64,000 bases of DNA from Chimonanthus salicifolius (GCA_013350335.1 CM023540.1:62121195-62185194); one strand, 5' to 3'; positions 21,756 through 34,446 are shown, numbered from the stretch's first letter. Numbers and translations: made by a program. The notes: generated by a model from the sequence alone, not told the origin.

Positions 21756-23501
21756 TGTAATGACCCACCTTTTTTCCATTGATTAAATCAGAGTATCTTT
21801 TTTTAATGAAAAAAGGACGAATACGTCACGACGCGAGCTGAGATCAAATCCGAAGACCCAACCCTCGACTGGTCCAATTCTAGCACACACTTGGGTCAAC
21901 CCATTAAACATTTATGCATGTGCCAGCATAACACTTGTGAAATAACATGTGCAGAAATAATATTTACAGAATTATAATACCAAACATTTCAATAACAAAA
22001 ATGAAAATAACTTAACCATATAAATCAAAATATAAAACCATATCCAAAATAGAATTCATCTAAGTTATTACATCAATGATTCTATGAAATTACATAGTTC
22101 TATCAAAATATTAAATTAAGAACTATGAGATCTTCAAGCATCTCTAGATCCATTTCTTCGTCAAGCATGGCTACCACTTGGTCCAACTTCTTCTCCTTTA
22201 CCCTGATCTATGTTAACATCTAGGGGAAAAATGTACGGGCTTAGTCAACTTGCCCAGTAGGAAGCTCCAATCACAAAATGCATAAAGTGTAAAATCTCAA
22301 AATATCATATAATGAGGATAATAACATATATTTCTTAAACATAAACTAGAAGATGTACCAAAATCTAATAACGTAGAAATCATAGAATGATATACGATTG
22401 GTGCCATGCATCAATGGCATGCCCACCCATTCCCATTCATCAGATCATAACAAATCACTTCAAATAATAGTTCTCAATATCGGCTAGTTATGTCCACAGT
22501 ATTTGAGGCGGCAACCATCAGGGTGTTATTACCCATCCACAAATTAACCGAGACTATCGGTGGAGTGTGGTCTCCTCCCTCTGCGTAGGGTTTCCAGACC
22601 TACCCAGGAGCTCTTTGGCCCAATTAAACTGTAACATTCATATCATGGGACATGGCCAAAGTCTAACATTTTAATTTATTGTATACAAGACCAACAAGTC
22701 CGGACAGTTCTTCTTGGCTTGCTAAGATCAACCTTCCCATGCAACCATGCATGAGGTAATGTGTGCAATTATGATGCCAAAACCATGCATCAAATAGTTT
22801 CTTTCATCAAACATCATTTCTATATGAGATAATGAGTATAATAAAAATGAAGATCTCATAAATCAATATTTATCGAAACAACTCCCATTGTTGTGCTTCA
22901 ATAAAGTTGGAACCCCTGCCTGATCAACAGTGTTCAATAAAATAAGATTCACACTTTTGCTCGAATAGCGTTGGAATCTCACTTGACTCCTTTTTTCTAT
23001 GTACATGTTCAAATTACAGTTTATATGTTACTATCACATAAAATCCTTTGTGTAGATCTAATCCAGACCTAAACGTTCACTGTATGATTTCCCAATTATA
23101 AAGGATTTCATTTTATAATTTATTTAACCAGCGCATACATCTACTTTGATAATTTGTCTCTGTTTCAGGCCGACATATCGACACTATCGATACATTGCGA
23201 TTGGATACAGTCAACACATCAAAAATCTCGATATGTCGACTTGTTTCTATTTGTTCTATAGCATGTCTTCCAATTTCTCTTCCGGTCATTTATGCATATA
23301 TCGACACAGTCGATGTATCCAATAGGTCACACGCTCAATATGTCGAATTTGTCGACATGAACTCCTGTTTTGATTCCTCAATTTCTTAAGTTATTCTTTG
23401 TTCTCGATCGTATGTATCGATCCAATCAATACATGCATATATTCATACTATGTTCCTCAGTCAATACATCGACATAGTCAACGCATCAGAGTCAACGCAT
23501 A
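21756..23501 (-). mobile_element. B1 5' LTR, R-U5-side part
   Basis: Starts TGTAATGACCC on the plus strand and is collinear with 13729-15450. It ends abruptly at 23501 after GCATCAGAGTCAACGCATA, where a solo LTR begins. The LTR resumes at 40835 with CTACCATACTC, which corresponds to about 15570, so roughly 120-170 bp of B LTR is missing at the insertion. Confidence 0.88.
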
Positions 23502-25024
23502 TGTAACGACCCGCCCCTTTTCACTTGCCAAAAATCAGAGTCTATTTTTTTTTTGAAATAAAGAGTGACAAGAGAGAGGGACGTCACGACCCGAGCTAAG
23601 TTCGAGCTTCCAAAGCCCGGCCCTTAACTGGCCAACCCTACGTATGCGTGGAACTAAGTCCACAAGAACGGTTCACACGTACTAAGTTAAGCTTGCGGAA
23701 TTAAAACTTAATGCAGAATTATAATAGAAGTTATCCTACCAATTATTAAATAGCAAGGAAGTACATCACTTAATTAATAAATACCTTAACTTAGAATGTT
23801 CAAAAGTAAAGTCTAAATCATAGCAAGTAATCTAAATTATTGCAGTCCAACAAGCTAGTTACTCAAATTACATTTCCATAAATGAAACTTAAATAAATAA
23901 AACTAGCTCCTCCAAGCTCCTAAGCTTGACTCCGGTCACGTCCTTCACTTCTTCCATTTCCTACGTCATCATCTAAGATAGAAGTAGGGCATTAGACAAC
24001 GCGCCCAGTAGGTACTCCGAGTAGGGTCAACACATGGATTAGTATAAACAAAACACATAGCTATAAGTATATCAAAACCATGCAAGTAAATGACATGCCA
24101 TGGGTGTCATATGCCATGAGTCCCACCCATCATCCATATCATCATTACATAATGTCCCTCTTGATGGAAAATGCACATCAAGGTACCTTCCAAAAATGCC
24201 TTACGGACGACCCGACGGAGTGTGGATCTCCGGTTACAAAACAATCATACATCCCTCTTGATGGATAATGCACATCAAGGTACCCTCCACAAATGCCTTA
24301 CGGACGCCCCGATGGAGTGTGGATCTCCGGTTTCATTTCAAACATACATCCCTTGGAATCAGTATGGATTCCATGCCACGGTTGCTTTATCGAAAATTCG
24401 AATGGAGCGTGGACTCCTTTCAATTGATCCCTCCCATGCCATACATGAGATTCAAGTGCAAACATGCTATGTAATATAACAAATCATAGCATTAAAATCC
24501 CATCATTAAGACATACCATTTGATACCAAAATAATTCAAGTAAAACATTCATACACACATAATCCATGGCTTTCAATGAGGTAGGAATCCTACCAATGTC
24601 TAAATACCGGCTCCTTGGTTTTCTGTCCAAAGATCGATCACCGATCGCGCACCGCTTGTGAGATCCCGTTACCTTATTATATATCACCAACCCATGGTCC
24701 TTCTATTTCCACCATTTTTCCATCTTAGCCATCCTTCTTTCTATGGCTAAACACCCCTTTTATTTATACATACCTAGGTCCATAACTGACCATAAACATA
24801 GATCCATAAATGATTCATTAATCATGATATAAAACCCTAACAAATACCTCCATTCCTTAGCTTAATAATCCATTCATTTAAACATGTATAGATCCATAGA
24901 TTACCCATTAAAATGGTTCATGGGGTTCGGCCATACAACATGACCGAACCCATGATGTCATTTTTCCTCCTTTTCCTTAAACCATCTACCACATTAGATC
25001 CATAACCCAAGTCCCTCCATGGGT

Positions 25025-25064
<40 letters not shown>

Positions 25065-25403
25065 GTGGTGGGGGGGGGTGTTGGGTGTGTTGTTGTTAAT
25101 CATACATTTAGATCATCATTAACCACATTTAAAACTGACTAAAATTACCAACATTCCCCCATCATCTTCATGGTCGAAAAACATCTAAGTCCATCAATCA
25201 TGTCTCTATGGGGTTCGGCCATACAACATGGCCAAACCCATGGTTCATGGTTCTTCACCATTTACAACTTTTGAGACCATTTAAAATGATTAACATTACA
25301 CCATTATTTCCCTCCTTCAAAACCCTGTAAACATCATTAACATACATCATTTAAAACCTTTTAAAACCATTAACACCCTTCCATGGGGTTCGGCCATACA
25401 ACA
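23502..25403 (-). mobile_element. Minus-strand A/D-type solo LTR, first part
   Basis: Plus strand starts TGTAACGACCCGCCCC, the reverse complement of an A/D LTR end. It contains CTTGATGG...ATCAAGG repeats near 24160-24290, TTGGACT...CCTACC-type conserved blocks and GGTTCGGCCAT hairpins at 24917 and 25209. It is interrupted at 25403 by the A element, whose TSD is CAACA. It rejoins at 38743; total length is about 3.99 kb. Confidence 0.85.
25025..25063 (+). repeat. Uninterrupted G39 tract
   Basis: 39 consecutive G, followed by TGTGGTG and a further G run. It is absent from related LTRs at this position. It may be a real expansion or partly an assembly artefact. It gives a spurious poly-Pro frame on the minus strand. 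Confidence 0.9.
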
Positions 25404-26658
25404 TGTAATAACCCGAATTTTTGATAAATATATATTGGCATTTATTCATTTTAAATTGAAGTTTGAGGTAATAAAATGACAAATGGACCAAATTTTGGGA
25501 CAATGGCCCAAGGATAGCCCAATTGGGCCATGGATTGGATGAAATCCATTTAATGGGTCAATGAGGATTAAATCGGGTCAAGGATGGTCAAGTGGGCCCG
25601 ATAGCCGTGTGGGGCCCAATGGACCCAATTGAGGTAAGCCTAAGGTAAGGAGGGAATTTAATTCGGCCGTGGGCCTAATGTTTACCCAATAAACCATGAA
25701 TTAGAATTAATACATGTAATTGGTCAATGGTAAGTAATCGGGTCAAAGATGGTCAATTTGAGCCAAAGGGCCATGTGGGACCCAATGGGCCAAGATAACT
25801 AAGTCCTAAGATAAATGGATAAGACAAGAATCTAATTGGGCCATGGGCCCAATGGCAATCCAATAAGAGGGATACAATTAATAAAATTTAAATCACCTAA
25901 GTTAGGTGATAAATGGACCAAAGTAACATGGCCAATGGGGCCCACCTCCACCTCACCCATTGAGGTGGCGTGTGGACCCAAGAGTAGTGGGGCCGACCAC
26001 CATGGTTGACTTGGTCAACCATGGGTGGATCATGGAGGGAAATTAATGGGATTAAATTATATAGAAGGTGATTAATTAAATTAATCAAGGGATCAAGGTG
26101 ATCTAAGTTAATCAACCTAAGATTAAAATGGTCAAATGGTTAAATGGTCAAAACCACTCCAACAAACACAAACCACCTCCAGAAAACACAAATTAAAACC
26201 ATGGGCTTGAATGGTGGTTGGGTCTCAACCACCACCACCAAAGTCAAGCCAACCCATGCTTGGTTGGTGAAGAGATTAATGTGGAGTGAAGACCACTCCA
26301 ACCACCTCCATTCCTTTGCAAACCAGCCCATTTCACTCAAGCATTCCTCATACACCAAGAAAAAAAACGGCACCCACCTTGCAAGAGAGGAGAAAGAACT
26401 TAGAAGAAAAACTTAGAAGGAAAAGAAAAAGAAAAGAGAAGAAAAGAGGTGAAACCTTGGATTCACCATTGGAAGACCAAGAGTTACTATCTTCATCATT
26501 TTCCCCTCTTTCCCTCTCTCAACCTAACCCTATCTTAGCCAATCCAAACATGTCCCACCATTGATCAAGCACATCTAGCCGATCAAAGATCAAGAAGAAG
26601 GAGAGAAGAGGCTAAGGAAATCAAGTGGAGCAACAAAGACCGAAGGAGTCGTCGGATC

Positions 26659-28474
26659 GTAAGTATGTTCTAAACAAGAGATTTAATTGTTAAGGTTTTA
26701 AGTTTTGGAATCCATCCTTGCCATATGATGGTGGCCAAATTATTTTAGGCTATGGAATGGATTTAAAATCCATCAAATGGAAGGCTAAGAAAATGGAAAT
26801 GATGATGAATTTATTAAGAGGTTAAGGTTTAAAAGTTTGGAGAATGGCTAACGAGCTTTAGTTTTTTTTTTAAAATGAGTGAACATTAGTGAATTATGAT
26901 TTCAAATTTTTGGAATTCTAAGGTTTTATTAAAGCATGGAGAATATGGAATTTTTAATGAATGGATGGACCATAGGGTTCGGCCATGTAGCATGGCCGAA
27001 CACCATGGTAAATGAGGATGATTTTAATTTGGATTATATTTTAATATTATGCATTTTAATTAGGGTTTTTATAAGAAATAAAAAGTTGGAGAATGGTTTA
27101 GGGTTCCAAGGATTTAAAGGATTAAATGTAGGCAATTTTTGGAAAAAAGTTTTATGATGGAATCCATGGATGATATAAGATTAGAAGTATGGAGAATGGT
27201 TAATGAAAATTAGTTTTCAAATGATTAAAAAATGGGTGTTTTAAAGGATTGTTAAAATGAGAAATCATGAGGAAATGTTGGTGGTTTTTAATGGACTTTA
27301 AATGTGATTAAAGGACCCAAGTTAAAAATGAGGGAAAGGCATCATGGGTTCGGCCATGGTGTATGGCCGAACCCATGACCCATGTTTTAGGTCATTCATG
27401 GGCTAAGTATGGTTTATATATGTGCTTAAACAAAATGGAAATTAAGTTAAGTTAATGATGAAATTTAAATAGATGTTACAAGTATGATATGTGATGTTTA
27501 AATGGAATAAAGATAGTGATTGAAATGGATGATTTAAGTTTCATTGGAGGTATGTTTAATGGGTAATTGAAACCAAGAAGGATGGGGAAAGAAACATCAT
27601 GGGTTCGGCCATGATGTATGGCCGAACCCATGACCCAAATTTTGATCAACTTTAGGCCAAGGCTAATGCATGTATCAATGCCTAGGAGGTTGTTTTAAAG
27701 GGCCAAAATGAATGAAAATTTGTGATTTTTGAAATGGATTATTTTTGGGACAAAATATGAGTCTTTGAAAATGGCACCAATAAAAGTGAACCATGAACCC
27801 TATGGTAATATCTTGGGACTTTTATAAATGGAAAACAATGGAGAGAAATGAAAATATTAAATGGATTGGTAAGCATGGTAGGTGATGTTTTATATGAGAT
27901 GAAAAATGGGGTTTTAAATGAATGACTTAAATTCATTGGTGAAGGTAAAATGAACCAAGAAATTAGGAAATAGACATCATGGGTTCGGCCATGGTGTATG
28001 GCCGAACCCATGACCCCTTTGGGAGCCATATTATGGGCTAGGTATGGAATTATTTATGGGATTAAATATTTACAAATTTTATTAAACTAGATGGCTGATT
28101 TTATATGTTATGTCATGATTAAGAAATTATAAATGGGTCCAAGTTATGGGTCAAATATGGACTTAAATATGCATGGATACAAGGGGTAACTTAACCATGG
28201 AAGAGGAGTGGCAAAACCGTAATTTGTGGCCACATTGAAGGACCATGGGTTCGACAATGGTACATGGCCGAACCCTATGTGGGTTGGACATGAAAATGGA
28301 TATATTATGAAGGAATAAATGAAGCGGATAGTTGCTGCGTTTTAGGCTCGCAAATCGGAATTTTAAATTTGGCCAAAATTGGATTTATGTATGAGTCTAA
28401 AACCAATGGATAATGGGCTAAGTTAGGGACTTAATCATGGATGATGTATGGAATAATCCGGTAAATGTAATAAG
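26659..28474 (+). other. Putative LTR intron with hairpin array (A 5' LTR)
   Basis: GTCGTCGGATC/GTAAGTATG donor-like site at 26659, a consensus plant 5' splice site; acceptor-like TAATAAG ending at 28474, then GTATCGGG. All five GGTTCGGCCAT-type hairpins (26978, 27350, 27604, 27982, 28248) fall inside. The upstream 250 bp is GA-rich, as expected of an exonic leader. Lying in U5 of the 5' LTR, it would be in the genomic RNA and could be spliced. Confidence 0.45.
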
Positions 28475-28833
28475 GTATCGGGCGTCGCAAACGGTAAGCA
28501 ATCGACGACCGGATTATCGAACGGGAAGCGTAACGGAACGCGACACGGTATTCGGTAGGATTCCTACCTTTTCGTAAGCGATGGATATGTGATGGTGTTT
28601 TAAATTATTTTGACTTGGCTTATTATGGATTTATGATTTTAATTTATGATTTATGGGACTTGCACTATGATGGGTTTTAAACTTATGAATTGCATGATAG
28701 TATCATGGATTATATTTTAATATTATGCATCATATGACTATGTATGGTATATTGAATATGGTCTATCTATATACTACATAGCATAATGCACCTACATCTC
28801 ATGCATGGCATGGGCAGAAAAAAATAAACAAAC

Positions 28834-28960
28834 CGGAGTCCATGCTCCGTCAGGGCGACCGAGAATCAGACATGGGGATAGCCTGAGGGCTATAACCGGA
28901 GTCCATGCTCCGTCGGGGCAACTGAGAAGAAAACATGGGGAACAGGATATTGTATGATCA
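28834..28960 (+). repeat. 64-bp minisatellite, two copies (A 5' LTR)
   Basis: GGAGTCCATGCTCCGTC at 28834 and 28898. The 3' LTR of the same element has three copies, so copy number changed after insertion, or during reverse transcription. Confidence 0.9.
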
Positions 28961-29637
28961 TACAGATAATGGGTGGGACACATGACATAAGCACCCATGA
29001 CATAGCATTCATCACATACTTATTTTGTTGTATTTTATGTTATCGGTATGTGTGTATCACTAATCCATGTGCTAGCCCTACTCGAAGTCCTACTGGGCGC
29101 GTTGACTAACGCCCTACTTCTACCCTAGCTGATGACGCAGGAGAGGCAGGAAGCGGTGGACATACCGGAGGCCAAGCTTAGGAGCTTGGAAAGCGCAGTC
29201 CTAGTTTATATTATGTTTACATTTTGGAGATGTAATTTTAAAGTAATTTAGCTTGTCGGGTTGTATAAATTTACATTTCTTGCGATGGTTTGGACGTTAC
29301 TTATGGACGATACATTTTGTAATATAATCACGAACATAGGGGCATTTTGGTAAATTCAATGTTGTATCTTCCCTTCTATCTAAAAACCGGTAGGATAGAA
29401 TTTATTATCATGTTCTGCAATGATTATAATCCGCGAGCTTACTTCCTACGCGTGAATCATTCTCGTGGACTTAGCTCCGGGCACGCGTGGGGTTGGCCAG
29501 TTAAGGGTCGGGCTTTAGAAGCTCGGACTTAACTCGCGTCGTGGCGTCCGCGCCCTCTCTCACTCTTCTATTTCAAAAAAAAAAAAAATAGACTCTGATT
29601 TTCCGAAAACGGGTGAAAAAGGACGGGGCGTTACAGT

Positions 29638-29649
29638 TGGTATCAGAGC
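29638..29649 (+). promoter_or_regulatory. Primer-binding site, A element
   Basis: TGGTATCAGAGC, complementary to the 3' end of plant initiator tRNA-Met, two bases after the LTR end. Confidence 0.95.
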
Positions 29650-30149
29650 GAAATCAAAAGAATGAATCTCTCGAAGTAGGATTAAGACGGTTGTATGCCT
29701 CACTGACAGCTAAGAATCCCAACTGACCGACTTTTCGGAGTATGCTACACGGGGGCCGGATTAATCTACTTCGATTGACTCAGACTGAAACATTCAATCT
29801 GAGCACCACATTTGACGTAAGAAAATGATAGTAAGGGAAGTACAATAAACATAACATTGATAGATTTATCAAACGTAGGAAAATTTCCCCCAATTTCACA
29901 AAAATGGACAAACATAGCTAGATGGGAAGTTTTCCCCAAACCAAGTATGCTTATTTGGCAACCTTCCCCAAATGAAAGAAACAATATTCGATACTTAGGA
30001 ATTTTCCCCCAAGAATGAAGTATACTTAATCAATAATTCTCCCCCAAAATGAAGGAAATAATTGATACTTAGGAAAATTGTTCTAAGTTATGAACATGAC
30101 AATTTTGTGAAGGAACTAAGGCAATGAATATTATGCAATGACTTAGGAA
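29650..30149 (+). other. Untranslated leader with repeated C-tract motifs
   Basis: Non-coding leader between PBS and gag. Five copies of TTTCCCCCAA or TTCCCCAAA occur at about 29884, 29932, 29964, 30003 and 30043, often alternating with GATACTTAGGAA. The D element leader (55552-55665) has the same kind of motifs. The location suits an RNA packaging or dimerisation signal, but that is inference. Confidence 0.6.
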
Positions 30150-31543
30150 ATGCCGCCAAAGAGAAGAACCCGTCGCAACCCCCGAGTGGAGAGAGAGGTA
30201 ACACCCCCTCGACAGGAAGAAGAGGTACCACCACCTCATACAGCCGAGGGACAAAATAGTATCAACGTAGAAGGTGTACCTCCCGAGTTGAAGGACATAG
30301 TTCAAGCGGCAATCGCTTATGCTCTACAACAACATTCAAGCGGCAATGCGACCGCCAGCGACTCCAATAAACGAAAGATGGTCAAGGACTTCCAACAACA
30401 GCGCCCTCCCTACTTCAAAGGAAAGGAAGGGGCTGTGGGAGCGGAACACTGGTTAAAGAGGATCGACCAAATCTTGAATTTGCTCCAGATTTCCAGTACT
30501 GCTAATAAGATCTTATTAGCCACATCCCAACTGATCGAGGATGCCGGTAGTTGGTGGGAAGTGGTAGAAAAGCAACAAGCATTGATACCGGAAGGAGAAA
30601 GGATCCCATGACATGGGAGTGGTTCTCGGCCACCTTCCTAGAACAATTCTTTCCGGAAGAAGAAAGAGAGAGCCAGACTGAAGCTTTCATCTCACTGGTA
30701 CAGGGCAACATGACAGTGGCGGAGTATCACAGAGAATTTCTTAAACTGTCTATCTATGGGTTCTATATGGTGGATACTGAACACCGAAGGGCCCGTAAGT
30801 TTGAACGGGGCCTTCGGCCAAGCATCAAGAATAAAGTAACCATTTTCAAAGAGCCCACACTGACAGGGGTGGTTAGCAGGGCCACCATTGCAGAAAAGGA
30901 ACTAAATGAGATAGTGCGGTTCGACAACCGCCGAGGGCAGGGTGGGCGGGGAACATTCCAACCCAACAAGAAGTTCTGCCCGAATCATAGCAGGCCCTCA
31001 CCCTCCACTGGATCTACCGGGGGCTTTCGCCCTAGTCAGCCTTCTACATCAGCATCAGTCACACAAGTTCCCCGGGGTGGGAACACATGTTTTCAGTGTG
31101 GCCAACAGGGCCACTACAAGAGAGAGTGTCCACAGACTAGCCGACCCTCCAACTTCAGGGGCCCTTTCCGCCCTCCAACTAGACCAACACAGTCGCGGGG
31201 AGGCAGAACACATAATCAGGCGGGGCGGGCACCAAAACCTGCGGGATCTGGACTACTCTTCACCATACCATCTCCAGTAGCAGTGGACCGTTCAGTGATG
31301 CAAGGTATGGCTGTAATTGGTAGTTCCTATGCTGTTACTTTATTTGACTCTGGAGCATCACATTCATTCATATCTGCTGCATTCATATCTGCCACGGGTA
31401 CACTAGTACAAAACTTGTCCACATCACTCACCATTGTATCCCCCGTCGGAGACACACCATTAGGACTAATATGTATGGCATTGAACACGGAACTCGCGGG
31501 ATTCAGATTTGAGTTTGATTATTTAGTAATCGATATGGCGTAA
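30150..31543 (+). pseudogene. gag: A element gag plus protease start, frameshifted
   Basis: The ATG at 30150 (MPPKRRTRRNP) opens the basic N-terminus. A one-base deletion near 30585-30600 moves the frame to that of 30551-31543. The gag domain is seen as WWEVVEKQ, FLEQFFPEEERESQT, YHREFLKL and RKFERGLRP. A complete CCHC knuckle (CFQCGQQGHYKREC) lies at 31088-31129. The protease motif DSGASHSF starts at 31346. A TAA at 31541-31543 interrupts the protease. Gag forms the particle and the knuckle binds RNA. Confidence 0.93.
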
Positions 31544-31800
31544 TATGATGTCATATTTGGCATGGATTGGTTGACTACGTATTAGGCCCATATTGACTGC
31601 CATCTTCGTAGGGTAACATTTTGGTCACCCGAAGGAAAGCGGTACATGGTACACGCTGACAGGCAGGGTATCCCTAGATGGCTGCAGGAGGAATTGAACC
31701 ATCTCGCCTTGAACAACCTTAGACTAGATAAGGCACCAATGGTTGAACTTCCGGCGGTAGTAGCAGATTTTGCCGAGGTATTCCCACTAGAACTCCTGGT
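31544..31800 (+). pseudogene. pol: A element protease C-terminus and linker, with stops
   Basis: Directly after the TAA, the same frame reads YDVIFGMDWLTTY, a TAG (about 31582-31584), then AHIDC, VTFWSPEG and EVFPLE. A one-base shift near 31785-31800 leads into the frame of the large pol ORF. Both stop codons replace amino acids present in the D copy. Confidence 0.88.
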
Positions 31801-33978
31801 TTGCCACCCAAGAGGGAGATAGACTTTGAAATAAAATTATACCCCGGCGCCACTCCAGTATCATTACCTCATTATAGGATGGCACCAGCTGAGATGACCG
31901 AGCTGAAGAAGCAAGTTGACGAACTGCTCAAACTAGGCTTCATTCGGAACAGTACATCTGCATGGGGAGCTCCAGTATTATTTGTGAAAAAGAAAGACGG
32001 TACCCTACGAATGTGTGTGGACTATAGGAAGTTAAATCAGCTGACTGTCAGGAACAAGTATCCCCTACCCCGGATTGATGATCTGTTTGACCAACTTAGG
32101 GGTTCCTCTCATTTCTCCAAGATTGACCTGATGTCCGGATACCATCAAATTCGGGTTAGAGAGGAGGACATAGAGAAGACTGCTTTCAGGACACGGTATG
32201 GATTATATGAGTATGTAGTCATGCCGTTTGGGCTTACTAATGCACAGGTGGTGTTCATGGACCTGATGAATAGGATATTCCGTCCGTACTTAGATCAGTT
32301 TGTGATCGTATTCATCGATGATATTCTGATCTACTCCAAAAGTCAGAACGAACATGCCGAGCACCTGCAGATAGTCCTAGACACCTTGCGGAAGAACCAA
32401 TTGTATGCCAAAGCCAGCAAGTGTGAATTTTGGCTATTTGAAGTCAACTTCTTGGGGCACATCATATCAGAGGAAGGTATAGCCGTGGACCCGACTAAGG
32501 TAGCAGCAGTCAGGGAATGGAAAGCGCCGACAAATGTGACCGAGATCCGCAGTTTTCTGGGATTGGCCGGTTACTATCGGAAATTCATCATGGACTTCTC
32601 CAAGATTGTAGCTCCACTTACCCGACTCACTCAGAAAGGAGTCAAGTTTGAGTGGTCCAATCTGTGCAATCAGAGATTTGAGGAGTTAAAGGAGAGGCTT
32701 ACGACCACTCCTATTCTGATCTTGCCGGAAAGAGGCAGAAATTATGAGGTGTACTGCGATGCCTCCGGTGAGGGACTGGGGTGCACACTCAGTCAAGGCA
32801 ATCGTGCGGTGGCGTACGGATCGAGACAGTTGAAAATTCATGAACGCCATTATCCCACACATGATCTAGAACTAGCAGCGGTGGTCTTCGCTCTCAAAAG
32901 CTGGAGACACTACCTCTATGGTGAAAAGTTTGAGGTGTTCTCGGATCATAAAAGTTTGAAGTACTTATTTGATCAGAAAGAACTCAATATGAGACAGCGT
33001 AGATGGATGGAATATCTGGCGGATTATGAGTTCGTACTTCGGTACCATCCTGGCAAAGCGAACAAAGTGGCGGATGCTCTCAGCCGTTTGTCACATGCAA
33101 CAATAGCCAGCATGATCAGGACGGAATGGGAGATACTGAATACCATCAGAGAGTTTAAACTCTACCTCAATAATCATGGGACTATATATAATCTGATCAT
33201 ACGATCCCACATGGTCTCCGAGATTGAACGGGAGCAACAAACAGACCCAGAAGTGGAGGAGATTTGGGCTAAAATGTCTACCGGTGAGGTTGTACCGGAG
33301 TGGGAATTACGACCAGGACAGGGTCTTATGTTCCGAGGTAGGACATACGTACCTAAGAATTGTAGAAGAGAGTTGCTGATTGAAGCACACCAAACCAAAC
33401 TCTCTATCCACCCGGGCAGCACGAAGATGTACCATGATCTTAAGAGGCACTATTGGTGGCATGGACTTAAGAAAGACGTGGCAGAGTTTGTTGCTCGTTG
33501 CTTAACATGTCAACAGGTTAAGGCAGAACATCGGAAATCGCCAGGCTTACTCGCACCCTTACCAATACCAGAATGGAAATGGGAACACATATCCATGGAC
33601 TTTGTAACAGGGTTGCCAAGGTCATCCAAGGGCAACGATGCAATATGGGTCATAGTGGACCGGTTGACCAAGTCTGCACATTTCCTTCCCATCAAGATGA
33701 CAGATTCATCAGAGACTTTGGGTCGACGGTACATCCGGGATATCATCAGGTTACATGGTATTCCCCGGTCTATTGTATCAGACAGGGACGGCCGATTCAC
33801 CGGCAGAGTATGGCAAGGCTTGCAGTCGGCTATGGGGACCGACGTATTAACTAGCACGGCGTTTCACCCACAGACTGATGGGCAGTCAGAAAGAACGATA
33901 CAGACATTGGAGGATATGCTGAGAGCATGCATGCTAGACTTCAAAGGCGGATGGGAGGAGAAGGTTCCTCGAGTTTGA
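31801..33978 (+). CDS. pol: A element RT-RNase H-integrase open frame (725 codons, partial pol)
   Basis: Longest coding frame of the window. 31801 is a TTG in mid-polyprotein ([10 protein letters not shown]), not a natural start. [19 protein letters not shown] and catalytic FIDD at residues 171-174. RNase [10 protein letters not shown] with Asp320. Integrase: H2C2 zinc domain (His530, His537, Cys567, Cys570) and D,D35E core Asp600, Asp661, Glu697, all present. The frame breaks after DFKGGW, where about 240 bp present in the D and B copies (VEFSYNN to QKSY region) is deleted. RT and RNase H look intact; integrase is not. Confidence 0.93.
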   Translation: MPPKREIDFEIKLYPGATPVSLPHYRMAPAEMTELKKQVDELLKLGFIRNSTSAWGAPVLFVKKKDGTLRMCVDYRKLNQLTVRNKYPLPRIDDLFDQLRGSSHFSKIDLMSGYHQIRVREEDIEKTAFRTRYGLYEYVVMPFGLTNAQVVFMDLMNRIFRPYLDQFVIVFIDDILIYSKSQNEHAEHLQIVLDTLRKNQLYAKASKCEFWLFEVNFLGHIISEEGIAVDPTKVAAVREWKAPTNVTEIRSFLGLAGYYRKFIMDFSKIVAPLTRLTQKGVKFEWSNLCNQRFEELKERLTTTPILILPERGRNYEVYCDASGEGLGCTLSQGNRAVAYGSRQLKIHERHYPTHDLELAAVVFALKSWRHYLYGEKFEVFSDHKSLKYLFDQKELNMRQRRWMEYLADYEFVLRYHPGKANKVADALSRLSHATIASMIRTEWEILNTIREFKLYLNNHGTIYNLIIRSHMVSEIEREQQTDPEVEEIWAKMSTGEVVPEWELRPGQGLMFRGRTYVPKNCRRELLIEAHQTKLSIHPGSTKMYHDLKRHYWWHGLKKDVAEFVARCLTCQQVKAEHRKSPGLLAPLPIPEWKWEHISMDFVTGLPRSSKGNDAIWVIVDRLTKSAHFLPIKMTDSSETLGRRYIRDIIRLHGIPRSIVSDRDGRFTGRVWQGLQSAMGTDVLTSTAFHPQTDGQSERTIQTLEDMLRACMLDFKGGWEEKVPRV

Positions 33979-34399
33979 GGTGGGAGACTTGGTATTTCTG
34001 AAAGTCTCACCACGGAAGGGGAACATGAGATTCGAAAAGAAAGGGAAACTGTCGCCTAGATTTGTGGGACCGTTCCCGATACTGAAGAGGGTGGGAGGGG
34101 TAGCTTATCAGTTAGCGCTCCCTCCACAGCTGTCATCTCTACATGATGTGTTTCATGTGTCCATGCTGAGAAAGTACAATCCTGACCCTTCTCATGTGAT
34201 AAATGTTCAAGACATCGATGTACAAAGCGATGTGACATATGTGGAGAAGCCGGTCAGAGTTATTGGAAATGAACAAAGGGTGTTGCGGAACCGCGCCATT
34301 CAGTTCGTCAAGGTGGTATGGGAACGACATGGCAGTGAAGAAACCACCTGGGAACTTGAGTCGGAGATGAAGACCGCTTACCCGAAGCTCTTCGCATGA
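33979..34399 (+). pseudogene. pol: A element integrase C-terminus and chromodomain
   Basis: Out of frame with the upstream pol. The segment begins [19 protein letters not shown] (from about 33967), then FHVSMLRKYNPDPSH, then a chromodomain (VLRNRAIQFVKVVWERHG, TTWELESEM) ending at the TGA at 34397. In chromoviruses this module steers integration to chromatin carrying particular histone marks. The chromodomain keeps the aromatic VVWER and TWE positions. Confidence 0.9.
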
Positions 34400-34446
34400 G
34401 TTGTTTTGGACCCCTACTTCACTCGAATTTTCGGGACGAAAATTTC

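Larger units (their letters stand above)
25404..29635 (+). mobile_element. A element 5' LTR (4232 bp)
   Basis: TGTAATAACCCG to GGGGCGTTACA. Order: U3-like AT-rich part, CCATGGTTGAC/GTCAACCATGG palindrome near 26000, purine-rich leader 26390-26650, putative intron 26659-28474, GGTAGGATTCCTACC hairpin near 28554, two-copy minisatellite 28834, CTACTTCTACCC block, AAGCTTAGGAGCTT hairpin 29176-29189, 3' hairpin block near 29490-29535. It carries an extra GAAAAACTTAGAA-type duplication near 26400 not found in the 3' LTR. Confidence 0.96.

Noticed and set aside
24918..25103. Poly-proline frame on the minus strand
   Set aside because: It is the translation of the G39 tract.
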